Position numbers and translations under genes: made by a program
Part shown: positions 43,358 to 51,869 of the stretch, piece after piece
Position numbering within the stretch: position 1 is the stretch's first letter
How the letters are laid out: each line of letters starts with the position of its first letter
Notes under the pieces: model-generated
Database searches by the model: none
Told to the model about the DNA's origin: nothing
Seen by the model: only the letters and a program-made list of their open reading frames with translations
DNA from: CAYGLV01 sp964351025
GTDB lineage: Bacteria > Actinomycetota > Thermoleophilia > Gaiellales > Gaiellaceae
Assembly (NCBI GenBank): GCA_964351025.1
Contig: CAYGLV010000002.1
Coordinates: forward strand, 36,644-100,643
Reading direction: 5' to 3'
DNA length: 64,000 nucleotides

Positions 43358-43618
43358 TCAGCGGCTGGTTGATGGGCTGGGGTTCGCGACCTGATCGTGC
43401 CAGCTGCGCGCGCATGCAGTCGAGCAGAACGGGTCGCCATTCTTGACGGCGACCTCAGGGCGCTCACTACGACAGCACGGGCAGCGTCCATTCCGTCGTG
43501 CGGGAGGATCAGCTCTTATCGAGGGCTGCTCGTCCAACCCCGTACGAGCTTCACTCTTCACGGCCAGCCCGTTGATGATGCTCGCCACGCCGGTGAGAAG
43601 AAGGATGATGCTAGCCAT
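43358..43618 (-). CDS. Small membrane-anchored zinc-ribbon protein
   Basis: An 86-residue protein with a hydrophobic N-terminal segment (residues 2-20, ASIILLLTGVASIINGLAV) and a C-terminal metal knuckle CPCCRSERPEV, then DPFCSTACARSWHD, a CxxC plus CxxxC pair typical of small treble-clef domains. Function unknown. It is isolated in gene-poor DNA, so it could be a remnant, but the intact metal site argues that it is real. Confidence 0.5.
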   Translation of the reverse strand: MASIILLLTGVASIINGLAVKSEARTGLDEQPSIRADPPARRNGRCPCCRSERPEVAVKNGDPFCSTACARSWHDQVANPSPSTSR

Positions 43619-43813
43619 AGCCGGTGAAAAGGTCGAGCCGCCCGGCTCGCTGGGTGACCCGCTCAGCGGAACGAACGTGCCTGGCCCTGCAAGTCGAATC
43701 CTGTTCGCCTAGGCTCCTCGTCTCGCGCGCCAGAGCGCGTCGGCAGGCTTCGGGCTTTCGGCCGGGGTTCTGGCCGCAGGGCCAGTTGGAGCCAGTCTAC
43801 TCCTGGCGTCGGC

Positions 43814-45022
43814 CTAGCCGAACACGCCCGAGTCGGCGAGCTCACGCAGACGCTCCGGCCCGTAGCCGCAGAGCTCGCTGAGCACCTGCTCGGTGTGCTC
43901 GCCGCGGAAGGGCCCACGCTCGGCCGGCCGCTCGAGCGACTCCGCGCCGTCGGAGAGCCGCAGCGGCGTCCGGATCGAGCGCACCCGCCCGAGCGTCGGG
44001 TGGTCGTGCTCGACGATGTCGTCGCGCGCGACCGTCTGCGGGTCCTCGAGCGCCTCCTCGACCGAGTTGACGCGGGCCGCCGGGATCCCGGCCCCCACAA
44101 GCGCTTCGAGCCAGTCCTCGACGGCCCGCTCCTTGAAGACCCGGGCGAGCTCGGGCACGAGCACGTCGCGGTGCTCGTTGCGGCCGCTCATCGTCGCGAA
44201 CCGGGGGTCGGCGGCGAGGTCGGGTCGGCCGATCGCCTCGCACAGCTTCTCCCAGAACTTCTGCTTTGCGGCGGCGACGACGAGCCAGCCGTCCGCGGCC
44301 TCGAAGTTCTGGAAGGGGACGATCGTCGGGTGCGCGGAGTCCGGGCGCCGCGGCGGGACGTAGCCGTGGGTCGCCGCCCAGGGGCCGATGTACATCAGCT
44401 CGTGCAGCGCCGTCTCGAACAGGGACACGTCGCAGTCGCACCCGACCCCGTCGCGCCGCGCCCGCCAGATCCCCGAGAGCAGCGCGATCGCGGAGGCGTA
44501 TCCGCCGGAGAGGTCCACGAGCGAGAGGCCGCTCTTCGTCGGCGGCCCACCGGGCTCGCCCGTCAGGCTCATCCACCCGGCGAGCCCCTGCATCATGTAG
44601 TCGTAGCCGCCCTCCCCGGCGCGCGGCCCGGTCATCCCGAAGCCCGAGAGCGAGCAGCAGACGATCCTCGGGTTGACGTCCCGGAGCTGCTCGTACGTGA
44701 GGCCGAGCTTCTGCGGCTGGTCGCCCCGGAGGTTCGAGTAGACCGCGTCGGCGGCGCGGACGAGGTCGTGGAAGACCGCGCGCGCGCCGGGGTGGCGGAA
44801 GTCGAGCGAGATGCTCTTCTTGCCACGGTTGAACGTCTCGAAGAAGAGCGAGCTCTCGTCCTCCTGAAAGGGTGGCACGTACCGGCCAACGTCGCCCTGT
44901 GAGGCCGGGTCTTCGATCTTGATCACCTCGGCGCCGAGGTCGGCGAGCTGGAGCGTGCCCCAGGGCCCCGCCCCGAACTGCTCGACCGCCAGCACGCGGA
45001 TGTCGGCGAGCGGCAGCGTCAC
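43814..45022 (-). CDS. Class III CoA-transferase (CaiB/BaiF family)
   Basis: A 402-residue enzyme with EQFGAGPWGTLQLADLGAE, VYSNLRGDQPQKLG, the catalytic Asp170 in LSLVDLSGGYAS and CDVSLFETALHELM. It is only a distant relative of the copy at 14345-15598. GTG start overlaps the stop of its gntR gene (GTGA). It is the last gene of the alcohol dehydrogenase, hydantoinase A, hydantoinase B, gntR, CoA-transferase series. Confidence 0.92.
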   Translation of the reverse strand: MTLPLADIRVLAVEQFGAGPWGTLQLADLGAEVIKIEDPASQGDVGRYVPPFQEDESSLFFETFNRGKKSISLDFRHPGARAVFHDLVRAADAVYSNLRGDQPQKLGLTYEQLRDVNPRIVCCSLSGFGMTGPRAGEGGYDYMMQGLAGWMSLTGEPGGPPTKSGLSLVDLSGGYASAIALLSGIWRARRDGVGCDCDVSLFETALHELMYIGPWAATHGYVPPRRPDSAHPTIVPFQNFEAADGWLVVAAAKQKFWEKLCEAIGRPDLAADPRFATMSGRNEHRDVLVPELARVFKERAVEDWLEALVGAGIPAARVNSVEEALEDPQTVARDDIVEHDHPTLGRVRSIRTPLRLSDGAESLERPAERGPFRGEHTEQVLSELCGYGPERLRELADSGVFG

Positions 45023-45750
45023 CCTCTCTCCGCCGCCTTGACCGCGTGGCGCCAGGCCTTCTCGTAGAACGGCCGTAGAAACTCAAGGTGCGAGCCCATC
45101 TCGCGCTCGGCCGCGCGCGCGTCGCCGGCCTCGATCGCCGCGGTGATCGCCCGGTGCTGGTCGTTGATCGAGCGGTGGAAGCGCTGGCCCAGCGACGAGC
45201 GAGCCAGGTTCGTCTGCAGGACGGAGAAGACGGGCTGGGCCGCGACGGTCAGCAGGACGTTGCCGCACGTCTCGATCACGACCGAGTGGAACTGCTCGTT
45301 GAAGGCGAACTGATCGAGCGTCGAGAGCTCGAGCGGACTGGTCGGGATCGCCTCCTTGAGGCGGACGATGTCTGCCGCCTTGCGCCGCTTCGCCGCGAGG
45401 CCCGCGGCAGGCACCTCGAGCGCGGCGCGGGCCTCGAGCAGCTCCTCGAGCGAGACGTCCTGCGCCTTGGTGAGCAGGTCCAGGCTGGAGCGGAGGAACT
45501 CCGAGATGTGGTCGGCGGTCGGCATGGTCACGTAGCTCCCGCCGCCCGCTCCCTTCGCGGTGTGGATCAGTCTCTGCGCCGCCAGGTGGCGCAGCGCCTC
45601 CCGCACGGTGGCCCGGCTGACGCCGAACTCGTGCGCGAGCGTGTTCTCGTTCGGCAGCCGCTCGCCCCGGGCGAGCTCTCCGTGCACGATCAACTCGTAG
45701 AGCTGGTCGGCGACCTGCTCGTACGCCTTCCGCACCCGTCGGACTCCCAT
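45019..45750 (-). CDS. GntR-family regulator, FadR/FCD type
   Basis: A 243-residue regulator. Winged helix at about 10-75 (NENTLAHEFGVSRATVREALRHL in two parts), then the FCD domain with LLEARAALEVPAAG, the NEQFHSVVIE segment and the NDQHRAITAAIE metal/ligand helix. It sits between hydantoinase B and the CoA-transferase and probably controls this module. I see no clear palindrome directly upstream, so its operator may be the twin site at 50926-51011. Confidence 0.9.
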   Translation of the reverse strand: MGVRRVRKAYEQVADQLYELIVHGELARGERLPNENTLAHEFGVSRATVREALRHLAAQRLIHTAKGAGGGSYVTMPTADHISEFLRSSLDLLTKAQDVSLEELLEARAALEVPAAGLAAKRRKAADIVRLKEAIPTSPLELSTLDQFAFNEQFHSVVIETCGNVLLTVAAQPVFSVLQTNLARSSLGQRFHRSINDQHRAITAAIEAGDARAAEREMGSHLEFLRPFYEKAWRHAVKAAERG

Positions 45751-45788
45751 GGAGCTCGTCGGGCGCTCGACGGGGCGCAGGCGCCCGT

Positions 45789-47699
45789 CTATCGGAGACC
45801 GAACTCCTCGTTGCCCGCGACGCTCGCTGGGGCGGACGACGGCGGCAGCCCCCGCTCGGCGAAGTGCTCCGTCAGCGATCGCCCCCTCGGCGTGCGGCGC
45901 AGCTCCTCTCGGAGGGCCGTGGTCGCAGCCACGTCGATCTCGAGCGACACCTCGTCGACGAAGACGACTCCGTACGCGTCGCGGGCGAGCTCGAGCGTCG
46001 TGAAGTCGTCGAGCACGTCCTCCCGCACCATGTCGGGAACCCGTTCGAGGGGGTCCCCGTAGCCCGCCGCGTTGGGCTCCCGGAACTCGATGAACTCACC
46101 CGCGGCGAACGGGATGCCCGTCACCTTCGCCGGCAGCGCTTCCTCGGCCTCCGTGTCCGGGTTCTTGCGGCAGGACGCAACGAGGCCGTCCCAGCCGCCG
46201 AACACGGCCTTCGGCGAATCGGTCTGCCGGTCGCCCTCGCACGAGTACGTCCCGTCGACGAGGAAGCGGTTGCGACGGATGATCCCGATGCCGCCCCGCC
46301 ACTTCCCGGGCGCGGCCGGCTCCGGCCGCAGCTCGTACTGATCGCACCGGACCGGGAAGCGCATGTCCAGCTCCTCGATCGGGTTGTTGCGCGTGTTCGC
46401 CATCAGGTTGTCGACCGAGTCCATCGCGTCCTTGCCGTACCTGCCCCCGTACGAGCCCTCGTTCACCTCGAGGTAGAGCCAGTACTGGCCGACCTCGTCG
46501 TCGAAGCCTGCGTAGGCGCAGAAGTGGATGCCCGCCGAGTTGCCGCCGGTGACCTGCTGCGGAAGGGCCTCGGCGAGCGCGAGGATCGTGTTGTCGACGA
46601 CGCGCTGCACCTGGGTGAAGCGCGAGAAGCACGCACGCGGGAAGTTCGGGTTGAAGATCGTCCCCTTTGGGGCGATCACCTTGACGGGCCGGAAGACGCC
46701 GTCGTTCTGCGGCACGTGCTCCGGGAACGTGACCTCGTCGAGGAGGATCGTGCGCACGGCGTAGTAGGCGCCGACGAGCAGCGAGCCCTCGAAGGGCACG
46801 TTGAAGCCCGTGGGCACCTCGGGGTGCGAGCCCGTGAGGTCGATCGTGATCTCGTCACCCTCGACGATCACCCGCGTCTCGACGCGGAGCCGGACGTCGC
46901 GGTTCCGCGCATCGTCGTCCAGCCAGCCGACGACGGGGCCGTAGACGCCGTCCGGGATCTTTGCGATCTCCGTGCGCAGCATCCGCTCCGAGTAGTCCAT
47001 CCACTCGTAGGCGGCGCTCATGACGATGTCTGCGCCGTACCGGTTGACAAGGCGGAGGAAGCGCTCCTTCCCCAGCTGGCAGGCGGCGAGCATCGCGTTC
47101 ATGTCGCCCCGGTTCATCGTCTCGGTGCGCACGTTGTCGAACAGCATCCGGTCGAGGTCCTCGTTCAGCTCGCCCCGCCGGTACCAGCGCAGGCCGTTGT
47201 AGAGCTTGGCCTCCGCGTAGACGTCGAAGGCGTCCGCGTTGATGCCCGGGTACGACCCGCCGACGTCGAGGACGTGGGCTGTGACCGCGGCGAAGCCGAG
47301 GAGCTCGCCCTCGTGGAAGATCGGCACGGCGACGGCGATGTCGGGCGAGTGCGAGGCGCCGAGGTACGGGTGGTTGTGGACGATCACGTCGCCTTCCTCG
47401 ATCTCCCCGCCGAGGCGGTGGAGGAAGCCGCGGATGTACCAGGGCAGGGAGCCGATGTGCATCGGCGTCGAATCGGACTCGCACAGCTCGCGTCCCTCGG
47501 CGTCGAAGATGCCGGCCCCGAGGTCCTCGGACTCGCGGATGATGGACGAGTAGCTCATCCGGAAGAGCACGCCGGCCATCTCCTTCGCGATCGCGTGGTA
47601 CGCGCCGCCGAGCACCCGCAGCGTGATGGGGTCGACCTCGACGCGCCGGCGGGCGGGTGGCCCCGGCTGGCGCCCGACCTCGTAGTCGATCACAGACAT
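45789..47699 (-). CDS. hyuB: Hydantoinase/oxoprolinase family, subunit B
   Basis: A 636-residue hydantoinase B. The start is ATG at 47699 (SVIDYEVGRQPG); the open frame runs on upstream only as a shadow of hyuA. Conserved parts: VDPITLRVLGGAYHAI, SSIIRESEDLGAGIFD, PYLGASHSPDIAV, the NRGDMNAMLA region and a GKWRGGIGIIRR segment. It forms the catalytic subunit with the gene upstream (gap 11 nt). The gene symbol denotes family only. Confidence 0.9.
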   Translation of the reverse strand: MSVIDYEVGRQPGPPARRRVEVDPITLRVLGGAYHAIAKEMAGVLFRMSYSSIIRESEDLGAGIFDAEGRELCESDSTPMHIGSLPWYIRGFLHRLGGEIEEGDVIVHNHPYLGASHSPDIAVAVPIFHEGELLGFAAVTAHVLDVGGSYPGINADAFDVYAEAKLYNGLRWYRRGELNEDLDRMLFDNVRTETMNRGDMNAMLAACQLGKERFLRLVNRYGADIVMSAAYEWMDYSERMLRTEIAKIPDGVYGPVVGWLDDDARNRDVRLRVETRVIVEGDEITIDLTGSHPEVPTGFNVPFEGSLLVGAYYAVRTILLDEVTFPEHVPQNDGVFRPVKVIAPKGTIFNPNFPRACFSRFTQVQRVVDNTILALAEALPQQVTGGNSAGIHFCAYAGFDDEVGQYWLYLEVNEGSYGGRYGKDAMDSVDNLMANTRNNPIEELDMRFPVRCDQYELRPEPAAPGKWRGGIGIIRRNRFLVDGTYSCEGDRQTDSPKAVFGGWDGLVASCRKNPDTEAEEALPAKVTGIPFAAGEFIEFREPNAAGYGDPLERVPDMVREDVLDDFTTLELARDAYGVVFVDEVSLEIDVAATTALREELRRTPRGRSLTEHFAERGLPPSSAPASVAGNEEFGLR

Positions 47700-47710
47700 C
47701 GCGTTGCCCC

Positions 47711-49834
47711 CTAGACGGTCGCGACGCGAGTCGCCGCGGCGATCGCGCCTGCCTCGGCTGATGCGCCGATTTCGATGATGATGTTCCCGAAGCGGTCGAC
47801 GTGGGCGGAGACGCCCGGCGGGATGACCGTCGTCGTGTCGTACTGGTTCACGATCGCCGGCCCGTCGAGGCGGTTTCCCGCCTGCAGCGCCGCGCGGTCG
47901 TAGTAGCTGGTCGGCACCTCGCGCAGCTCGCCGTTGGAGCGGAACCACGCCGTGCCCTCGTGTCGGAGAGCGGCGGCCGGCGACTCGCCTCCGTGCTCGA
48001 CCTCCAAGGTCTTGAGTGGCGGCATCAGGCCGACCCCGCGTACGCGGATGTTCGGGAGCTCGATGTCGGAGTCCTCGAAGCGCCGCGAGTACTCGCGCTG
48101 GTGGTTGTCGTGGAAGTCGGAGCGCACCTTCTCGATCCAGTCGTGGTCGATCGCGCCCGACGGGGCATCGACACGCAGCTCGTAGCCCTGACCGAGGTAG
48201 CGGCAGTCGACGATGCGCTGGATCACGAGCCGGTCGGGAGCGACGCCGTCGTCCTCGAGCTGGACGCGCGCGCGCTCCTCGAGCTCCTCGAACACGCGTT
48301 GCAGCGCGACGGCGTCGAGGGTCGAGAGGCGCTGGTACACGGTGGCGGCGTACTCGTAGACCATGTCGGTCGCAAGCAGGCCCATCGCCGCGGTGACGCC
48401 GGGATAGGGCGGCACGAGCACCCAGGGCGTGCCGACCTCGAGAGCGATCTGCGCGGCGAAGAGCGGCCCGGCGCCACCCTCGGCGACCAGCGCGAAGTCG
48501 CGCGGGTCGAAGCCCTTGCGCACCGAGTTCTCCTCGATCGACTGCACCATCGAGTGCGTGAGGATCTGGACGGCGCCCATCGACGCCTCCTCCACCGACA
48601 TGCCGAGCGCCTTGGCCGGGCCGTCCGCGTAGGCCGTGCGCGCTGCTTCGGCGTGGAGCGTCATGCCGCCCCCGAGGAAGGCGTCGGGGGACAGCCACCC
48701 GAGGTTCACCATCGCGTCGGTCGCCGTCGCCTCGGTGCCGCCGCGGCCGTAGGCCGCCGGGCCCGGGTCGGCACCGGCGGAGCGCGGGCCCACGCGGAAG
48801 ATGCCGCCACCGTCGACATAGGCGATCGAGCCGCCCCCGGCACCGATCGTGTCGACGTCGACCATCGGGATCATGGCCTGGTAGGGCCCGACCCGCGTGT
48901 CGAGCAGGTGCTTCATCCGCAGGCGGCCGTCCTGCGCGAGGCCGATGTCGGCCGAGGTGCCTCCCACGTCGAGCGTGATCACGTTGTCGTAGCCCGCCTG
49001 CTTGCCTGCCCAGATCCCGCCGACGACGCCTGCCACCGGGCCCGACATGAGCAGGTTGACGGGGCGCTGCACGGCTCCCTCGGCTGTTGCGACGCCGCTG
49101 GCCGACGTCATCAGGTGGACACCGGTCTTCACGCCCATGGAGCGGAGCTCGTCCTCGAGCCGGCTGACGTACGTCGCCACCTTCGGCCCGATGAACGCGT
49201 TCAGGCAGACCGTCGAGAAGCGCTCGTACTCACGGTACTGCGGCAGCACCTCCGACGAGACCGACAGGAACGCGTCGGGGAACTCCTCGCGCACGATCTC
49301 GGCGACCCGCTGCTCGTGAACCGGGTTGAGGAACGAGAAGAGGAAGCACACGGCGACCGCCTCGACCCCCTGCGCCTTCAGCGTCCGGACATGCTCGCGC
49401 GCGCGCTCCTCGTCGAGGGGCACGAGCACCGAGCCGTCCTTCAGGATGCGCTCGGGCACCGTGAGCCGGTAGCGGCGCCGGACGATCGGGAACGCCTGCC
49501 ACGGCAGGTCCTGGTAGTTGGAGAAGTTGAGCGGCTTCTTGTGGCGCGCGATGTGGAGGATGTCGCGGTAGCCCTCGGTCGTGATCATCCCGACCTTGGC
49601 GCCGTTGTGCTCGATCACGATGTTCGTCGCGATCGTCGTCCCGTGGAAGACCTGGTCGAGCTCGGACGGCGCGACCTTCGCCTGCCCGGTGACCTCCCGC
49701 ACGCCCTGCACGGTGCCCTGCGAGGGGTCGCCCGGGGTCGTCGGGATCTTGTGCACCAGGATCTCGCCCGACTCGTCGTCGACGTAGATGAGGTCGGTGA
49801 AAGTGCCTCCGACATCGACACCCAGACGCTTCAT
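47711..49834 (-). CDS. hyuA: Hydantoinase/oxoprolinase family, subunit A
   Basis: A 707-residue ATP-dependent subunit. GVDVGGTFTDLIYVDD at the N-terminus, FHGTTIATNIVIEHNG, and LDVGGTSADIGLAQDG near 290 are the phosphate-binding motifs of the actin-like fold. GAGGAGG precedes the ATG at 49834. The longer open frame upstream is a shadow of the alcohol dehydrogenase gene. With hyuB it would open a cyclic amide at the cost of ATP. Confidence 0.9.
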   Translation of the reverse strand: MKRLGVDVGGTFTDLIYVDDESGEILVHKIPTTPGDPSQGTVQGVREVTGQAKVAPSELDQVFHGTTIATNIVIEHNGAKVGMITTEGYRDILHIARHKKPLNFSNYQDLPWQAFPIVRRRYRLTVPERILKDGSVLVPLDEERAREHVRTLKAQGVEAVAVCFLFSFLNPVHEQRVAEIVREEFPDAFLSVSSEVLPQYREYERFSTVCLNAFIGPKVATYVSRLEDELRSMGVKTGVHLMTSASGVATAEGAVQRPVNLLMSGPVAGVVGGIWAGKQAGYDNVITLDVGGTSADIGLAQDGRLRMKHLLDTRVGPYQAMIPMVDVDTIGAGGGSIAYVDGGGIFRVGPRSAGADPGPAAYGRGGTEATATDAMVNLGWLSPDAFLGGGMTLHAEAARTAYADGPAKALGMSVEEASMGAVQILTHSMVQSIEENSVRKGFDPRDFALVAEGGAGPLFAAQIALEVGTPWVLVPPYPGVTAAMGLLATDMVYEYAATVYQRLSTLDAVALQRVFEELEERARVQLEDDGVAPDRLVIQRIVDCRYLGQGYELRVDAPSGAIDHDWIEKVRSDFHDNHQREYSRRFEDSDIELPNIRVRGVGLMPPLKTLEVEHGGESPAAALRHEGTAWFRSNGELREVPTSYYDRAALQAGNRLDGPAIVNQYDTTTVIPPGVSAHVDRFGNIIIEIGASAEAGAIAAATRVATV

Positions 49835-49851
49835 GGAGCGATCCTCCTCTC

Positions 49852-50880
49852 TCAGGGCAGCAGAACGATCTTGCCGAAGTGCTCGCGCCGTTCCATCAAC
49901 GCCATCGCGTCGCGTGCCTGGTCGAGCGGGAAGGTCGAATGGACGAGGGGCTTGAGCAGGCCGCGGGCCGCGAGACCGAGGCACTTCGCGACCTCCTCGC
50001 GGGTGAACACGAACGATCCGATCACGCTCTTCTGCGCTCGGAAGAAGGGGATGATGTCGAACGGGACGATCTCGCCCGCGTGTGCGCCGCAGGTGACGAG
50101 GCGGCCGTCCTTGCCGAGCGAGTCGAGGGCGAACTGGAAGTTCTCGCCACCGACGTGCTCGAAGACGACGTCGACTCCGGCCCCGTCGGTCGCCCGCATG
50201 ACCTCCTCGACGACATCCTGGGTCTTGTAGTTGATGCCGACGTCCATGCCCAGGCCGGTCGCGAACTCGAGCTTGTCGTCGCTCGAGGCGTTGCCGATCA
50301 CGAAGGCGCCCCCGAGCTTGGCGAGCTGGACGGCTGCCGAGCCGATGCCGCTCCCGACGGAGTTGATCATCACCGCCTCGGCGGGCTTCAGCCCCGCCCG
50401 CGTGAAGAGCATGTGCCAGGCCGTCGCGAAGGCGACCTGGATCGCTGCGGCGTCGACGTCGGACACCTCGTCGGGGATGCGGATCAGGTGCCGCGCCGGG
50501 CAGGCGAGCTTCTCGGCGTAGCCTCCGCCGGTCGAGAAGCTGATGAAGCCCGGGGTGAGGCAGAGCGACTCGCGACCGGTCGCGCAGTAGCGGCATGTGC
50601 CGCATGTGTCCAGCAGAAAGGCGAGGACTCTGTCGCCGACCTGCCAGCCCTCGACGCCGGTGCCGAGCTCGGAGACGCGACCGACGACCTCGACACCGAG
50701 GATGAAGGGCGGCTCGACCGGAAAGCGCGAAATGCCCTCGCGAACGTCGACGTCGAGGTGGTTGAGCGCCGACGCCGTGATGTCGATGACGACGTCTCCG
50801 GGCCCGGGCCTCGGATCGTCCACGTCCTCGACCACCAGCACGTCCACTCCGCCGAACTCGTGAAACACGACAGCCTTCAC
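49852..50880 (-). CDS. Zinc-type alcohol dehydrogenase/quinone reductase (MDR)
   Basis: A 342-residue medium-chain dehydrogenase. The structural-zinc lobe CGTCRYCATGRESLC is present, and SVGSGIGSAAVQLAKLGG is the nucleotide-binding motif. In place of the usual catalytic-zinc Cys near the N-terminus there is ALNHLDVDV, so it may have the structural zinc only and act as a reductase. AGGAGG precedes the GTG start. First gene of the second hydantoinase module, read from a strong promoter with an operator over its -10. Confidence 0.87.
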   Translation of the reverse strand: MKAVVFHEFGGVDVLVVEDVDDPRPGPGDVVIDITASALNHLDVDVREGISRFPVEPPFILGVEVVGRVSELGTGVEGWQVGDRVLAFLLDTCGTCRYCATGRESLCLTPGFISFSTGGGYAEKLACPARHLIRIPDEVSDVDAAAIQVAFATAWHMLFTRAGLKPAEAVMINSVGSGIGSAAVQLAKLGGAFVIGNASSDDKLEFATGLGMDVGINYKTQDVVEEVMRATDGAGVDVVFEHVGGENFQFALDSLGKDGRLVTCGAHAGEIVPFDIIPFFRAQKSVIGSFVFTREEVAKCLGLAARGLLKPLVHSTFPLDQARDAMALMERREHFGKIVLLP

Positions 50881-50922
50881 GCTTCAGACCTCCTGGGTAA
50901 ACCGATCTCGCCGGAGCCTGCG

Positions 50923-51016
50923 TTTATGTCCGACTTTGGCGACCCTGTCAAGGGAGCGGAGTCCGACGCGCCGAGCGATCAGGGTTTGACACCCCGGCGG
51001 ATGTCTGACATATAAA
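50923..51016. promoter_or_regulatory. Divergent twin promoters with GntR-type operators
   Basis: Minus strand: TTGACA (50951-50946), 17 nt, CATAAA (50928-50923). Plus strand: TTGACA (50986-50991), 17 nt, CATATA (51009-51014). Each -10 is overlapped by a site of the same kind: ATGTCCGACTT at 50926-50936 and the palindrome ATGTCTGACAT at 51001-51011. The layout is almost mirror-symmetric, and a repressor bound to both sites would shut down the dehydrogenase-hydantoinase operon and the CitE-like operon together. Confidence 0.7.
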
Positions 51017-51044
51017 CGCTGCTACGGCCAACCACGTCTCCCAC

Positions 51045-51869
51045 CTGCGATCGCTCCTGTTTGCGCCCGGCAGCGACGAGCGCAAGCTGCGCAAGGCGCT
51101 CTCGTCGTCCGCGGACGCGGTCGTCGCGGACCTCGAGGACGCCGTCGCGCCCGCCGAGAAGGAGGGGGCGCGGGATGTGGTGCGCCGCGTGTTCGCGGAG
51201 CCCGGGACGGCGTGCGCTCGGCTGGTGCGCGTCAACGGGGTCGGCACCGAGTGGTTCGAGGCCGACCTCGCAGCGGTGCTGGAGCTTCCGCTCACCGCTC
51301 TCGTCGTCCCGAAGGCGACGCCGGAGGCGGTCGCGGTGCTTGGATCCGAGGGCCTGCCGGTGATCGCGATCGTCGAGACGGCCCAGGGCCTGCGCCTCGC
51401 CTACGAGACCGCCTCGCATCCGCGTGTCGAGGCCCTCGTGCTCGGCGCCGTCGATCTCGGCCTCGATCTCGGTCTCGAGCCCCGGCCGGACGGGCAGGAG
51501 GTCCTCTTTGCCCGCTCGAAGCTCGTCCTCGACTCGGCCGCGGCCGGCCTGCGGGGACCCTTCGACCTCGTCCATCTCGACGTGCGCGACGGCCAGGGGC
51601 TCGAGTCCGAGTGCCGGTTCGCGCGCTCGCTCGGATTCCGCGGCAAGGTGTGCATCCACCCGGATCAGGTCGGCATCGTGAACGCCGTCTTCGCTCCGGG
51701 CGAGGAAGAGCTCGAGCGCGCGCGGCGGATCGTGGAGGCCTACGCGCAGGGGATCGCAGAGGGCCGGGGAGCCGTCGCCCTCGACGGCGAGATGATCGAC
51801 CTGCCCGTCGTGGAACGGGCGCGACAGGTGCTAGCCGACGCAAAAAGGAGAGTGTTCGATGCCAGCTGA
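51045..51869 (+). CDS. CitE-like HpcH/HpaI lyase (citramalyl-/malyl-CoA type)
   Basis: TIM-barrel lyase of the CitE superfamily that cleaves 3-hydroxyacyl-CoAs such as L-malyl-CoA, beta-methylmalyl-CoA or citramalyl-CoA. The essential N-terminal motif RSLLFAPGSDERKL is coded from about 51048, ADLEDAVAP follows, then the metal acid in IVETAQGL, and RVEALVLGAVDLGLDLGLE. No ATG, GTG or TTG is in frame before the motif; a stop lies at 51006 and the first usual start is GTG at 51177, which would remove the motif. CTG at 51045 gives the expected family length (274 residues); ACG at 51024 is another option. It overlaps the MaoC gene by 11 nt. Confidence 0.78.
   Translation: MRSLLFAPGSDERKLRKALSSSADAVVADLEDAVAPAEKEGARDVVRRVFAEPGTACARLVRVNGVGTEWFEADLAAVLELPLTALVVPKATPEAVAVLGSEGLPVIAIVETAQGLRLAYETASHPRVEALVLGAVDLGLDLGLEPRPDGQEVLFARSKLVLDSAAAGLRGPFDLVHLDVRDGQGLESECRFARSLGFRGKVCIHPDQVGIVNAVFAPGEEELERARRIVEAYAQGIAEGRGAVALDGEMIDLPVVERARQVLADAKRRVFDAS

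Noticed and set aside
43690..43715. AAGTCGAATCCTG, which resembles a tRNA T loop or an attachment site remnant
   Set aside because: The flanks do not pair as a T stem, no acceptor stem or anticodon arm can be drawn, and no integrase gene is near.
45789..50605. Hydantoinase frames that stay open far upstream of the chosen starts
   Set aside because: The extra residues are Arg/Gly/Pro-rich shadow translations of the neighbouring genes; the ATG codons at 47699 and 49834 fit the family start and 49834 has a strong ribosome binding site.
50988..51011. In-frame TGA codons at 50988 and 51006 before the CitE-like gene as possible selenocysteine codons
   Set aside because: They lie in the promoter and operator region, upstream of the predicted transcription start, and no homologous protein sequence surrounds them.
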